Source: Symbiodinium natans
Taxonomy: Eukaryota > Sar > Dinophyceae > Suessiales > Symbiodiniaceae
Direction of reading: 5' to 3'
DNA: 10,000 nucleotides
Assembly: GCA_905221605.1 (NCBI GenBank)
Contig: CAJNDS010002068.1
Span: 1,424,251 to 1,434,250, forward strand
In this document: one piece after another, positions 5,749 through 10,000 of the stretch
Layout of the letters: the number at the start of each line of letters is the position of its first letter
Numbering within the stretch: position 1 is the stretch's first letter
Notes under the pieces: model-generated
Seen by the model: the letters and a program-made list of their open reading frames with translations, nothing else
Database searches by the model: none
What the model was told of the DNA's origin: nothing
Position numbers and translations under genes: made by a program

Positions 5749-5859
5749 GGGCACGAAATCGAAGCCCGACACCCTGCATTCCCGTTGCAAGCCCGTTTTG
5801 CTTCGAAGGTAGGAAGGTGGCCGTTTGGCCATGAAAGGAGCCCTTACTTAGTCAAGAAG

Positions 5860-5905
5860 GGGTTTAGGGTTTTGCGTTTAGGGGGTATAGGATTTAGGGG
5901 TTAAA
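5860..5905 (-). repeat. Degenerate TTTAGGG tract
   Basis: GGTTTAGGGTTTTGCGTTTAGGGGG with GATTTAGGGG following. Confidence 0.8.
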
Positions 5906-5915
5906 CGTTTGGGCC

Positions 5916-6040
5916 TTAACTTCTATTTGTTCTTAAGGTTACGGGAGAAGTGAGGTGTTCCCAAGCCACCCAAGAGTAATCATCCGTGTCTTCGTCGCTG
6001 GCGAGTCCGCCCCGCTCATCGCCCACGGTCTCCTTCAACC
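5916..6040 (-). CDS. Possible minus-strand terminal exon, acidic C-terminus
   Basis: Read leftwards from ATTAG at 6045-6041, two bases then 40 codons precede TAA at 5918-5916. The peptide includes LKETVGDERGGLASDEDTDD followed by YSWVAWEHLTSPV. The acid-rich stretch and ordered codon use look like coding sequence. The acceptor lies within a decayed telomere-like unit (GGATTAGGG). No family recognised. The island has a TTTAGGG tract on its plus-strand left and CCCTAAA on its right, opposite to the importin-like exons, which weakens the call. Confidence 0.25.
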
Positions 6041-6093
6041 CTAATCCTACCAACCCTAGGCCCTAAACCACAAACCATAAACCCCCAAACGCG
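6041..6093 (+). repeat. Decayed CCCTAAA tract
   Basis: CCCTAATCCTACCAACCCTAGG, CCCTAAACCACAAACCATAAA and related variants. Confidence 0.8.
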
Positions 6094-6155
6094 CCAAAAG
6101 GCGAATTCAACTCTTGGTAAAAAAGGTTGCTGTCAGCCTTCTGAGGAAAGCTGAT
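6094..6155 (+). other. Short island with open frame
   Basis: On plus it reads KRRIQLLVKKVAVSLLRKADFH up to the hairpin, then stays open into the next TTTAGGG tract. It lies between CCCTAAA on the left and TTTAGGG on the right, like the importin-like exons, but no family is recognised. Confidence 0.25.
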
Positions 6156-6194
6156 TTCCATTACGTGAACTCAGGACGGTGCTCCGTAATGGAA
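6156..6194. repeat. Perfect 10-bp inverted repeat
   Basis: TTCCATTACG at 6156-6165 and CGTAATGGAA at 6185-6194 with a 19-base loop. It directly precedes the TTTAGGG tract at 6196. It may be a minimal member of the small palindrome population here. Confidence 0.75.
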
Positions 6195-6195
6195 G

Positions 6196-6276
6196 AGGGT
6201 TTAGGGTTTAGGGTTGAGTGTTTAGGGTTTAGGGTTTAGGGTTCAGGGTTTAGGGTTTAGGGTTTAGGGTTTTTAG
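6196..6276 (-). repeat. TTTAGGG tract ending in a possible splice acceptor
   Basis: About eleven units with TTGAGTG and TTCAGGG variants. The last is stretched to GGTTTTTAGGG, whose TTTTTAG would be a good pyrimidine-rich acceptor for the island that follows. Confidence 0.9.
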
Positions 6277-6350
6277 GGCCTGAGCAGCCATCGCAGCAAG
6301 CACGGGATCTCCTTGGCTTCTCTGATGGCTGCGCAGCAAGAGAAGTGAAG
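6277..6350 (+). CDS. Possible DnaJ J-domain exon fragment
   Basis: After TTTTTAG the frame (two leftover bases, then codons) reads PEQPSQQ, ARDLLGFSDGCAAREVK. This resembles the N-terminal part of a J-domain: helix I (ARDLLGF, cf. DYYEILGV), the short turn, then the start of helix II with E-V/I-K. J-domain proteins stimulate Hsp70 ATPases through an HPD motif between helices II and III. That motif is not here and would be in another exon. GT (GAA|GTGAAG) and GC (AA|GCTCGG) donors are both available. The fragment lies inside the putative importin intron on the same strand, so it may be a captured fragment. Only about 17 residues support the match. Confidence 0.35.
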
Positions 6351-6407
6351 CTCGGGGGTCGGGGCATGTGATGGGGGTAGAGGGCGGGCGTGGGGGGGTG
6401 ACGATGG
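6351..6407. other. G-rich spacer
   Basis: Runs of four to seven G's (GGGGGTAGAGGGCGGGCGTGG and following). G-quadruplex-prone; no gene. Confidence 0.5.
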
Positions 6408-6446
6408 TTTATAGGGTCTAGGGTTAGTGTTTAGGGTTAGGGGGTA
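6408..6446 (-). repeat. Degenerate TTTAGGG tract
   Basis: TTTATAGGGTCTAGGG, TTAGTGTTTAGGGTTAGGGGG. Confidence 0.8.
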
Positions 6447-6642
6447 TGTTGGGTGGTATTGTATGTTATCGCCATGTAGGCAGTCGAAAGGGAGAAGCCT
6501 GGTTATCTTTTTTGGGGGTTCAGGGTCCAGGGCCCGAAGCCTCTCAACCTCCTAAGCTTCCCGAAGCTCAAAATGGCCAGCCTGCTTGCCCCCAGAAACT
6601 GGCAACGCCAGACCTACTGGGATCCCATCTTCTCCCCTTCTA

Positions 6643-6722
6643 CCCCTTATACTAACAGTCCTTAACAGGGACTATAGTATCCCCTATTGGAATCCCTATT
6701 CAGGACTGCTAGTATAAGGGGG
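6643..6722. mobile_element. Palindromic element, TACTAACAGTCC family
   Basis: The left arm CCCCTTATACTAACAGTCCT and its continuation TAACAGGGA pair with the right arm, whose complement reads CCCCCTTATACTAGCAGTCC then TGAATAGGGA. There are about 26 paired positions with a few mismatches. The centre holds a smaller palindrome (GACTATAGTATC). The right flank GAACATCTCAAGTTT matches that of the copy at 9584 (GAACATCCCAAGTTT), so the true element may extend a few bases further on that side. Non-coding and MITE-like. Confidence 0.75.
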
Positions 6723-6772
6723 AACATCTCAAGTTTCTGCGTTTTTACTCGCCATGTGTTTTTTTTGGCCTG

Positions 6773-6804
<32 letters not shown>

Positions 6805-7009
6805 AGGGTGTGTGTGAAAAGGACCTGTACTCTATCTCCATGAGAAGCATAGTAAACCATTCAGCAACGCAACATCTAAAGTTCGAAAGACTAGAAGCAC
6901 GTGTCAGTACTTCATGCGACCACTGCATCAGATGATTCTGATGAAAGCTAATGAAATCAACGCCTTGAAGCCGCTGTAATCGGCTCTTCTGTAAACGCAA
7001 TTACTCCTG
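6723..7009. other. Unassigned sequence with TG microsatellite
   Basis: Contains the (TG)n tract at 6771-6815. Overlapping open frames on both strands run through the microsatellite (Cys-Val or Thr-His repeats) and are not accepted as genes. No other motif is seen. Confidence 0.5.
6771..6815 (+). repeat. (TG)n microsatellite
   Basis: About 20 TG dinucleotides with CG and AGGG interruptions. Confidence 0.95.
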
Positions 7010-7240
7010 AACCCCAAAACGGCCATGTAACTAAAGGCTCTAAATCCCTAAGCCAAAAGCCCTCAACAGCAGGAACTCTAAACCATTAAAACCCCTAGAT
7101 CCCTGAACCTTACAGCCCTACCTGCTACACCCCCAAGCCCTCAACCCGTAACCCCGGGGACCCCAGATCCTACAACCCGAAGTCCCAAACCTTACCCCCA
7201 AGCCCTAAACCTCTGAACCCGAAACCCTAAATCCCAAAAC
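7010..7240 (+). repeat. Heavily decayed CCCTAAA tract
   Basis: Some 25 telomere-like words (AACCCC, CCCTCAA, CCCTAGA, CCCTGAA, AGCCCT, CCCGAAA) with almost every unit mutated, running up to CCCTAAATCCC. This is the oldest-looking tract in the window, in contrast to the perfect array at 2936. Confidence 0.75.
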
Positions 7241-7439
7241 CATGGATAGTGATATGTACACGGCCGGTTCGCATGTCAGATGGCACAGACGACAAGCAAG
7301 AAAAGCAGGCGCTCCAGCGGTCCGCTTCCTTGACGTGGTCTCCAGATAACGATGACCTTTCCGAAGGCATTCGGTAAATTGACCTACACGCACCAGAGTG
7401 CGATGCTCTCAATGAGCAAAACGTTCTGGATCTTGACCA
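7241..7439. other. Unique island, frames open on both strands
   Basis: On plus, ATG at 7242 opens MDSDMYTAGSHVRWHRRQAR for 35 codons to a TAA at 7347. Two minus-strand frames are open for about 60 codons. No family is recognised in any frame, so coding status is undecided. It sits between a CCCTAAA-type tract on the left and TTTAGGG on the right. Confidence 0.3.
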
Positions 7440-7487
7440 ACGTTTAGGCTTTAGGTTTCAGGGTACAGGGTTCAGGGTTTAGGGTAG
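7440..7487 (-). repeat. Short TTTAGGG tract
   Basis: GTTTAGGCTTTAGGTTTCAGGG, TACAGGGTTCAGGGTTTAGGG. Confidence 0.8.
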
Positions 7488-7518
7488 CCGGACTCTGGTT
7501 CACCGATGGGCGGCTGGC

Positions 7519-7633
7519 CTGAAGTTTAGGTCAGAGCCATGTGTCAGAACAAGTCCCGCGGACCATCTGGTGCAACTCCGAAGATGGAATTCCGGCTCAA
7601 CAGACATAGTCTTCATGCGGACTTCATCGAGCC
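7519..7633 (-). CDS. Possible minus-strand internal exon, unknown protein
   Basis: Read leftwards from TTTAG at 7638-7634, two bases then 37 codons, then AG before a GC-type donor (TTCAG|GCCAGC). The peptide includes LDEVRMKTMSVEPEFHLRSC and continues TRWSAGLVLTHGSDLNF. Both ends fit the GC-AG style known in dinoflagellates. On the plus strand an ATG frame of 32 codons (7539-7637, MCQNKSRGPSGATPKMEF...) competes. No family is recognised. Its acceptor is a single telomere-type unit. Confidence 0.3.
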
Positions 7634-7637
7634 CTAA

Positions 7638-7706
7638 ATAGGATTATAAGCATCGTTAGCATGCTTGCAACCCTACTGATAACTAATGACCCTGAACCTC
7701 CAAGTA
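7638..7706 (-). mobile_element. Half-copy of the TACTTGGAG palindromic element
   Basis: On the minus strand this starts TACTTGGAGGTTCA at 7706 and continues through GGTCATTAGTTATCAG, similar to the left end of the element at 8226-8380. The opposite terminal repeat is missing, so it is a truncated or solo end. Confidence 0.5.
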
Positions 7707-7710
7707 AAGC

Positions 7711-7764
7711 CCTTAGCCCTTTGCCCTAAACCCTACACCCTAAACCCTAAGCCCTAAATCCCCT
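7711..7764 (+). repeat. CCCTAAA tract upstream of importin-like exon 2
   Basis: CCCTAAA units with TTGCCCT, CCCTACA and CCCTAAG variants, about 40 bases before the acceptor at 7801-7802. The space between is C-rich (CCCCTCCCCCCT). Confidence 0.85.
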
Positions 7765-7802
7765 CCCCCCTCATAAAAGCCCCTAAAGGCCCTCACGCCC
7801 AG

Positions 7803-7883
7803 GCATCGAGCAGCTCTTGGCTCGCTACGTGCTGCCTTCGCTCAGCTCCACCGCAGCCTTCGTCCGCCTCGGGCCCGGCAGGG
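7803..7883 (+). CDS. Importin-7/8-like exon 2
   Basis: After CGCCCAG the two bases GC complete a Gly codon with the G left by the exon at 3731, then the peptide is IEQLLARYVLPSLSSTAAFV followed by RLGPGR. It resembles the importin-7/8 segment M/IExxLxxxVFPxFSSxxGFxRARAC, the HEAT helix following KDGAL-IGSLAEIL. The frame is open throughout and GC-rich in third positions. The best donor is CAGGG|GTTTAGGG, meaning the splice site would be the first telomere-type unit; G|GCAGGG at 7877 is an alternative. After R the usual RACWVL segment is not visible, so the exon may end earlier or the protein is diverged here. Confidence 0.6.
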
Positions 7884-7927
7884 GTTTAGGGTTTAGGGTT
7901 TAGGGTTTAGGGTTTAGGGTTTAGGGT
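7884..7927 (-). repeat. Clean TTTAGGG tract starting at an exon edge
   Basis: Six perfect units in a row, immediately followed by a poly-C run. Confidence 0.95.
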
Positions 7928-7943
7928 CCCCCCCCCCCCCCCC
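7928..7943 (+). repeat. Poly-C run
   Basis: Sixteen consecutive C's directly after GGGT of the TTTAGGG tract. The only comparable run is the G-run at 4025-4050, which also ends a TTTAGGG-type tract. Confidence 0.95.
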
Positions 7944-8029
7944 AACTCGTAAGGATTCCCTCACAATAAGGACCCCAAAAAGATACCCCCTATTCTCGGA
8001 CCCTCATACAGAGGGCCTACCCCCTTATC

Positions 8030-8064
8030 CTAAGCCCTAAACTTTGCCCTAAACCCCAAACTCC
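8030..8064 (+). repeat. Short CCCTAAA tract
   Basis: CCTAAGCCCTAAACTTTGCC, CTAAACCCCAAACTCC. Confidence 0.8.
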
Positions 8065-8084
8065 TTAGTTGCGGAATATACCTT

Positions 8085-8168
8085 CGATCATCCTAGGGAT
8101 CCCTGTATAGTTTAAGGTACATTCCTCAATTAATCAAGGGGTTTTGAGGCGTTCTGGGTAGTTTCAGA
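8085..8168. repeat. Dispersed repeat, copy 2
   Basis: Diverged copy of 5060-5165, with the same order of GGAATATA, GATCCCTGTATAG, CCTCAATTAATCAAGGGG and CTGGGTAGTTTCAGA words. A plus-strand frame inside it happens to read AFWVVSDFADLP. See the rejected list. Confidence 0.5.
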
Positions 8169-8225
8169 TTTTGCAGACCTTCCAAAGAGCTTGATTGCAT
8201 AGAGCCTATAGGGTTTCGTAGGATT

Positions 8226-8380
8226 TACTTGGAGGTTCACGGGACTTAATAACCACTTATAGCTGGGCTTATAACCCTACTTATAATAGGGATAACCCCT
8301 ATAAGGCCCTTTAGGGGTATTATAAGTAGGGTTGTAATTACAGTTACCATGGGTCAGTAAGTACCATGAATCTCCAAGTA
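8226..8380. mobile_element. 155-bp palindromic MITE-like element
   Basis: The left end TACTTGGAGGTTCACGGGAC and the right end, whose complement reads TACTTGGAGATTCATGGTAC, match with a few changes. Nested inside is a second, perfect 16-base inverted pair, AACCCTACTTATAATA and TATTATAAGTAGGGTT (about 8272-8287 and 8320-8335), around CCCCTATAAGGCCCTTTAGGGG, which is itself nearly palindromic. The whole element could form a long cruciform or RNA hairpin. The outer TA at each end could be a TA target duplication as in Tc1/mariner-type MITEs, but TA alone is weak evidence. Non-coding. Confidence 0.75.
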
Positions 8381-8504
8381 GGGGTGGTAGGAGGGCGTGT
8401 GTTGAGGGCTCCTATTCGGTCTGCCACCTTTGGCTCATAAGCCGACCTTTGAGGACCTGCAAGCCTACAGACCAACTTGCCTACATCGGCCAAAGCACCC
8501 TGAT
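8381..8504. other. Unique island open on both strands
   Basis: On minus, from ATCAG at 8504-8500, the frame reads GALADVGKLVCRLAG then PQRSAYEPKVADRIGALN. On plus another frame reads LLFGLPPLAHKPTFEDLQAY. Both look exon-like, so at most one is real and I cannot choose. No family recognised. Confidence 0.25.
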
Positions 8505-8608
8505 AGGGTATAGGGTTTAGGGTTCAGGGTTTAGGGTTTAGGAATTTAGGGTTTAGGGTTGAGTGTTTAGGGTTTTAGGGTTTAGTGTTTAGGGTTTAGG
8601 GTTTAGGA
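8505..8608 (-). repeat. TTTAGGG tract
   Basis: About twelve units with TTCAGGG, TTGAGTG, TTTAGTG and a broken AATTTAGGG. The variants TTGAGTG and TTCAGGG also occur in the tract at 6196, so the two may be copies of one tract. Confidence 0.9.
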
Positions 8609-8702
8609 GCCCTACGCTGAACAGCTGCACGTGAACCTTGTGCGATTCTTGTCTATAGAAATGCTTTCATTGTTGTCCATCCCCTATACCCTGAAGAAGT
8701 AG

Positions 8703-8730
8703 TAGCCCTAAACCCTAAACCCTAAACCCG
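8703..8730 (+). repeat. Short CCCTAAA tract
   Basis: Four units ending CCCGTAGGC. Confidence 0.9.
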
Positions 8731-8889
8731 TAGGCAAGGCAGGGTTGTATTTCTTGCTCAACTTGAGGCAGACGGGAGCGACGGGACATCTTTTCACGCA
8801 AGGGCCTGATGAACCGCAATGTACGCCACCCAAACTGTTCTTTGCAGCTAGCTAGGCCTCTTGTATCTGAGGGCCGAAATCACACCCCC
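8731..8889. other. Unique island open on both strands
   Basis: On plus the frame GKAGLYFLLNLRQTGATG continues to a TAG near 8855. On minus a 54-codon frame includes FGWRTLRFIRPLREKMSRRS. The latter has a faint look of the Arg-spaced S4 helix of voltage-gated cation channels (cf. LRxLRxLRPLR), but no other channel segment is present. Undecided. Confidence 0.25.
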
Positions 8890-8912
8890 CAACCCTAAAC
8901 CGTAAACCCTCC
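8890..8912 (+). repeat. Minimal CCCTAAA run
   Basis: CCCTAAACCGTAAACCCTCC, followed by a C-rich CCCTCCCCTCCCACCCC stretch. Confidence 0.7.
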
Positions 8913-9192
8913 CTCCCCTCCCACCCCAAAAATCAATCTACATATATGCATAAGAGAAAACACCCTGCACCAAAGGCTTGCGAGGACTCTGGGTGTCTGC
9001 CGCCTTCGCCCGCCAGGCGCCACTGAGGGTTTCCCGGGAGCCCATGGGCGTCCAAATATAAAACGCACACCTAATACGATCCAGCTTAGGGACATTCGAA
9101 CACCAAGGGGTCGGAAGCTTCTGCACATGATCTTCATAAGGCATCTTTATGGTAACATGTTTGTCGCGATGTAGCCTGGCTTTGGTTCGGCT
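8913..9192. other. Unassigned unique sequence
   Basis: Two overlapping minus-strand frames of 80-87 codons cover it (ends near 8895 and 8938). Neither has a recognised motif, and each shadows the other. No repeat match elsewhere in the window. Confidence 0.4.
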
Positions 9193-9343
9193 GAACCCCA
9201 AACCCTAAACCCCAAAACCCTAAACCCCAGACCCTAAACCCCAAACCCCAAACCCCAAGCCTTGAACCCTAAACCGTAAACCCCAAACCCCAAACCCTAA
9301 ACCCTAAACCCCAAACCCCAACCAAACCCTAAACCCCAAAGCC
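9193..9343 (+). repeat. CCCTAAA / CCCCAAA tract
   Basis: About 20 units alternating CCCTAAA and CCCCAAA with few other changes. The alternation suggests the two-unit period CCCTAAACCCCAAA was itself amplified. It ends about ten bases before the acceptor CTGCCAG. Confidence 0.9.
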
Positions 9344-9366
9344 CCTCTGCCAGGCGCCGCGGCTAG

Positions 9367-9433
9367 GTGGCCGAGGCGCTGCGGCGGGACTCTGCACGGA
9401 GGCGCTGAAGCTGCTGGACGACCAGGCCCTGAA
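9367..9433 (+). CDS. Importin-7/8-like exon 3 (tentative)
   Basis: In phase with exon 2, the frame reads GRGAAAGLCTEALKLLDDQ then AL. The helix LCTEALKLLDDQAL resembles the family's conserved [20 protein letters not shown]-like region, where an Asp-Asp/Asp-Glu pair precedes a Leu-Pro-Val motif. The acceptor could be GGCTAG (9361-9366), used here because it keeps the phase, or CTGCCAG (9353), which adds about four codons in the same frame. The donor could be CTGAA|GTTTAGGG, again inside the telomere-like unit, or CAG|GCCCTG at 9426. In another frame the upstream half reads VAEALRRDSA, so a frameshift or pseudogene cannot be excluded. The remainder of the gene lies beyond the window. Confidence 0.4.
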
Positions 9434-9583
9434 GTTTAGGGTTTAGGGTTTAGGGTTTAGAGTTTGGGGCTTAGGGTTTATTGTTTTGGTGTTTAGGGTC
9501 TGGGCCCTAAAGTTTAGGTTTTAGGGTTTAGGGTTTGAGGTTTAGGGTTTAGGTTTTGGGGTTTTGGGGGTTCAGGGTTTGGG
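9434..9583 (-). repeat. TTTAGGG tract starting at an exon edge
   Basis: Starts with four near-perfect units directly at the putative donor, then decays (TTTGGGG, TTTATTG, TTTTGGTG, TTTGAGG) to 9583. Confidence 0.9.
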
Positions 9584-9676
9584 TTGGGATGTTCCCCTTA
9601 TACTAACAGTCCTCCACTGCGATTTTTGTAGGGGATACAATCCCTATTAAGCACTGTATAAGGGAGAACATCCCAA
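9584..9676. mobile_element. Palindromic element, TACTAACAGTCC family (full copy)
   Basis: The left end TTGGGATGTTCCCCTTATAC pairs with the right end, whose complement is TTGGGATGTTCTCCCTTATAC. Only one base is inserted over about 20. The interior starts TAACAGTCC as in the copies at 1068 and 6643. It sits inside a TTTAGGG tract, which continues on its right as TTTCGGG, so it appears to have inserted into the tract. Non-coding. Confidence 0.8.
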
Positions 9677-9683
9677 GTTTCGG

Positions 9684-9890
9684 GTCTGTAGGGTTCAGGG
9701 CCTAGAAGTTCATGGGTCTGTAGGGTTTGGGGTTTAGGGTGTTCAGGGTATCGGATTTATGGCTTTAAAGTTTAGGGTCTGTGGGTTTAGGGTTTCTAGG
9801 GTTTGGGTTTTTTTGCGGGTTTTGAGGGTTCAGGTTCAGGTCTTCGGGTTTGGGCGCAGGGTTAAGGGTCTGTTAGGTATTGGTTTTGTT
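9684..9890 (-). repeat. Decayed TTTAGGG tract
   Basis: Continues the tract interrupted by the palindromic element. Frequent TTCAGGG, TGTAGGG, TCTGGGTT and TTTGGGG variants decay to the right. Confidence 0.8.
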
Positions 9891-10000
9891 TTCGGCCCAC
9901 TTCAGCTTCCCGAAAACTAGGGTGCCCTTCCACCCGACCCCACCGAGCCCCCCTACCCTCAAACCCCCCAACACGCACATCCGTCGCCAATGTCAAATAT
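9891..10000. other. C-rich unique sequence at window end
   Basis: CCACTTCAGCTTCCCGAAAA followed by CACCCGACCCCACCGAGCCC. No gene recognised; a few CCCTCAAA/CCCCCAA words at 9952-9971 are the only telomere-like trace. Confidence 0.4.

Larger units (their letters stand above)
3804..7802 (+). other. Putative 4-kb intron packed with telomere-like tracts and palindromes
   Basis: Runs from GTCAGG at 3804 to CGCCCAG at 7802 if the importin-like exons belong together. It holds alternating TTTAGGG and CCCTAAA tracts, a TACTAACAGTCC-family palindrome, TG and ATT microsatellites, and several exon-like islands entered separately. It opens with a TTTAGGG tract (about 65 bases after the donor) and closes with a CCCTAAA tract (about 40 bases before the acceptor). 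Its ends are thus complementary in the transcript. Whether it is one intron or a region where gene fragments were inserted is unresolved. Confidence 0.45.
7884..9366 (+). other. Putative intron between importin-like exons 2 and 3
   Basis: Starts GTTTAGGG and ends GGCTAG if the 9367 acceptor is used, or CTGCCAG at 9353. With the first choice, phase 1 is kept on both sides. It begins with a clean TTTAGGG tract and ends with a long CCCTAAA/CCCCAAA tract, giving complementary ends. It also contains the poly-C run, a dispersed repeat copy and a palindromic element. About eleven residues normally found in the family between the flanking exons (around RACWVL) are not accounted for, so a small exon could be hidden inside. 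Confidence 0.35.

Noticed and set aside
6662-7000. Overlapping frames on both strands through the TG repeat
   Set aside because: Both depend on the microsatellite (Thr-His or Cys-Val repeats) and have no motif.
8130-8182. Plus-strand peptide EAFWVVSDFADLPKS, resembling the RACWVLxxF segment missing between importin-like exons 2 and 3
   Set aside because: The DNA is part of a dispersed repeat also present at 5060-5165, and the flanks do not give a clean in-phase exon without adding residues. The match is probably coincidence.
8609-8700. Plus-strand frame EPYAEQLHVNLVRFLS after a TTTAG acceptor
   Set aside because: It looks exon-like, but it does not fit the importin order and matches no family I know. 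A minus-strand splice reading is equally possible.
8731-8855. Minus-strand RTLRFIRPLREK as a voltage-sensor S4 helix
   Set aside because: Only one short Arg-spaced stretch, no other transmembrane segment nearby, and a competing plus-strand frame.
2936-9585. CRISPR array
   Set aside because: The regular repeats are seven-base telomere-type heptamers without spacers, in a eukaryotic context.

Overview
This is eukaryotic, intron-rich DNA with no prokaryotic-style genes. Its dominant signature is the plant/alveolate-type telomere heptamer (CCCTAAA on + / TTTAGGG on -), present as about 20 interstitial tracts in both orientations, from one near-perfect array of about 28 units (2936-3130) to strongly decayed ones. 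With tiny exon-like islands, candidate GC-AG splice sites and many small palindromic elements, this suggests a dinoflagellate (Symbiodinium/Polarella type). That is an inference: plants, green algae and chromerids also use TTTAGGG.

Layout. 1-1150: moderately GC-rich unique sequence with a possible minus-strand terminal exon (214-466) and a diverged duplication (781-881 / 984-1069). 1150-1880: duplicated blocks mixed with short TTTAGGG-like runs. 1960-2160: A-rich minisatellite of roughly 24 nt. 2184-2505: tandem cluster of small inverted-repeat units. 2815-2932: CGGTTC-type repeat. 2936-3172: the long telomere-like array. 3247-3468: a 222-bp MITE-like element with terminal inverted repeats and a near-perfect 8-bp target duplication. 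3654-9585: islands of unique sequence between telomere-like tracts. 9585-10000: another palindromic element and decayed TTTAGGG sequence.

The best gene evidence is three short plus-strand islands at 3731-3803, 7803-7883 and 9367-9433. In order they resemble consecutive stretches of an importin-7/8 (Sxm1/Nmd5/SAD2)-type nuclear transport receptor. The first two join exactly in phase across an intron of about 4 kb, with GT and AG at its ends. Each of the three islands has a CCCTAAA tract on its left and a TTTAGGG tract on its right. Each intron would therefore start with UUUAGGG repeats and end with CCCUAAA repeats, which are complementary and could fold the intron ends together. For the second and third exons the best donor (GTTTAGG) lies inside the telomere-like repeat itself.

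Other islands inside the large intron have exon-like open frames, including one resembling the start of a DnaJ J-domain (6277-6350) on the same strand. These may be captured gene fragments, nested genes or chance. No RNA genes were recognised. Repeats of this type are also classic sites of misassembly, so the order of the islands needs long-read confirmation.
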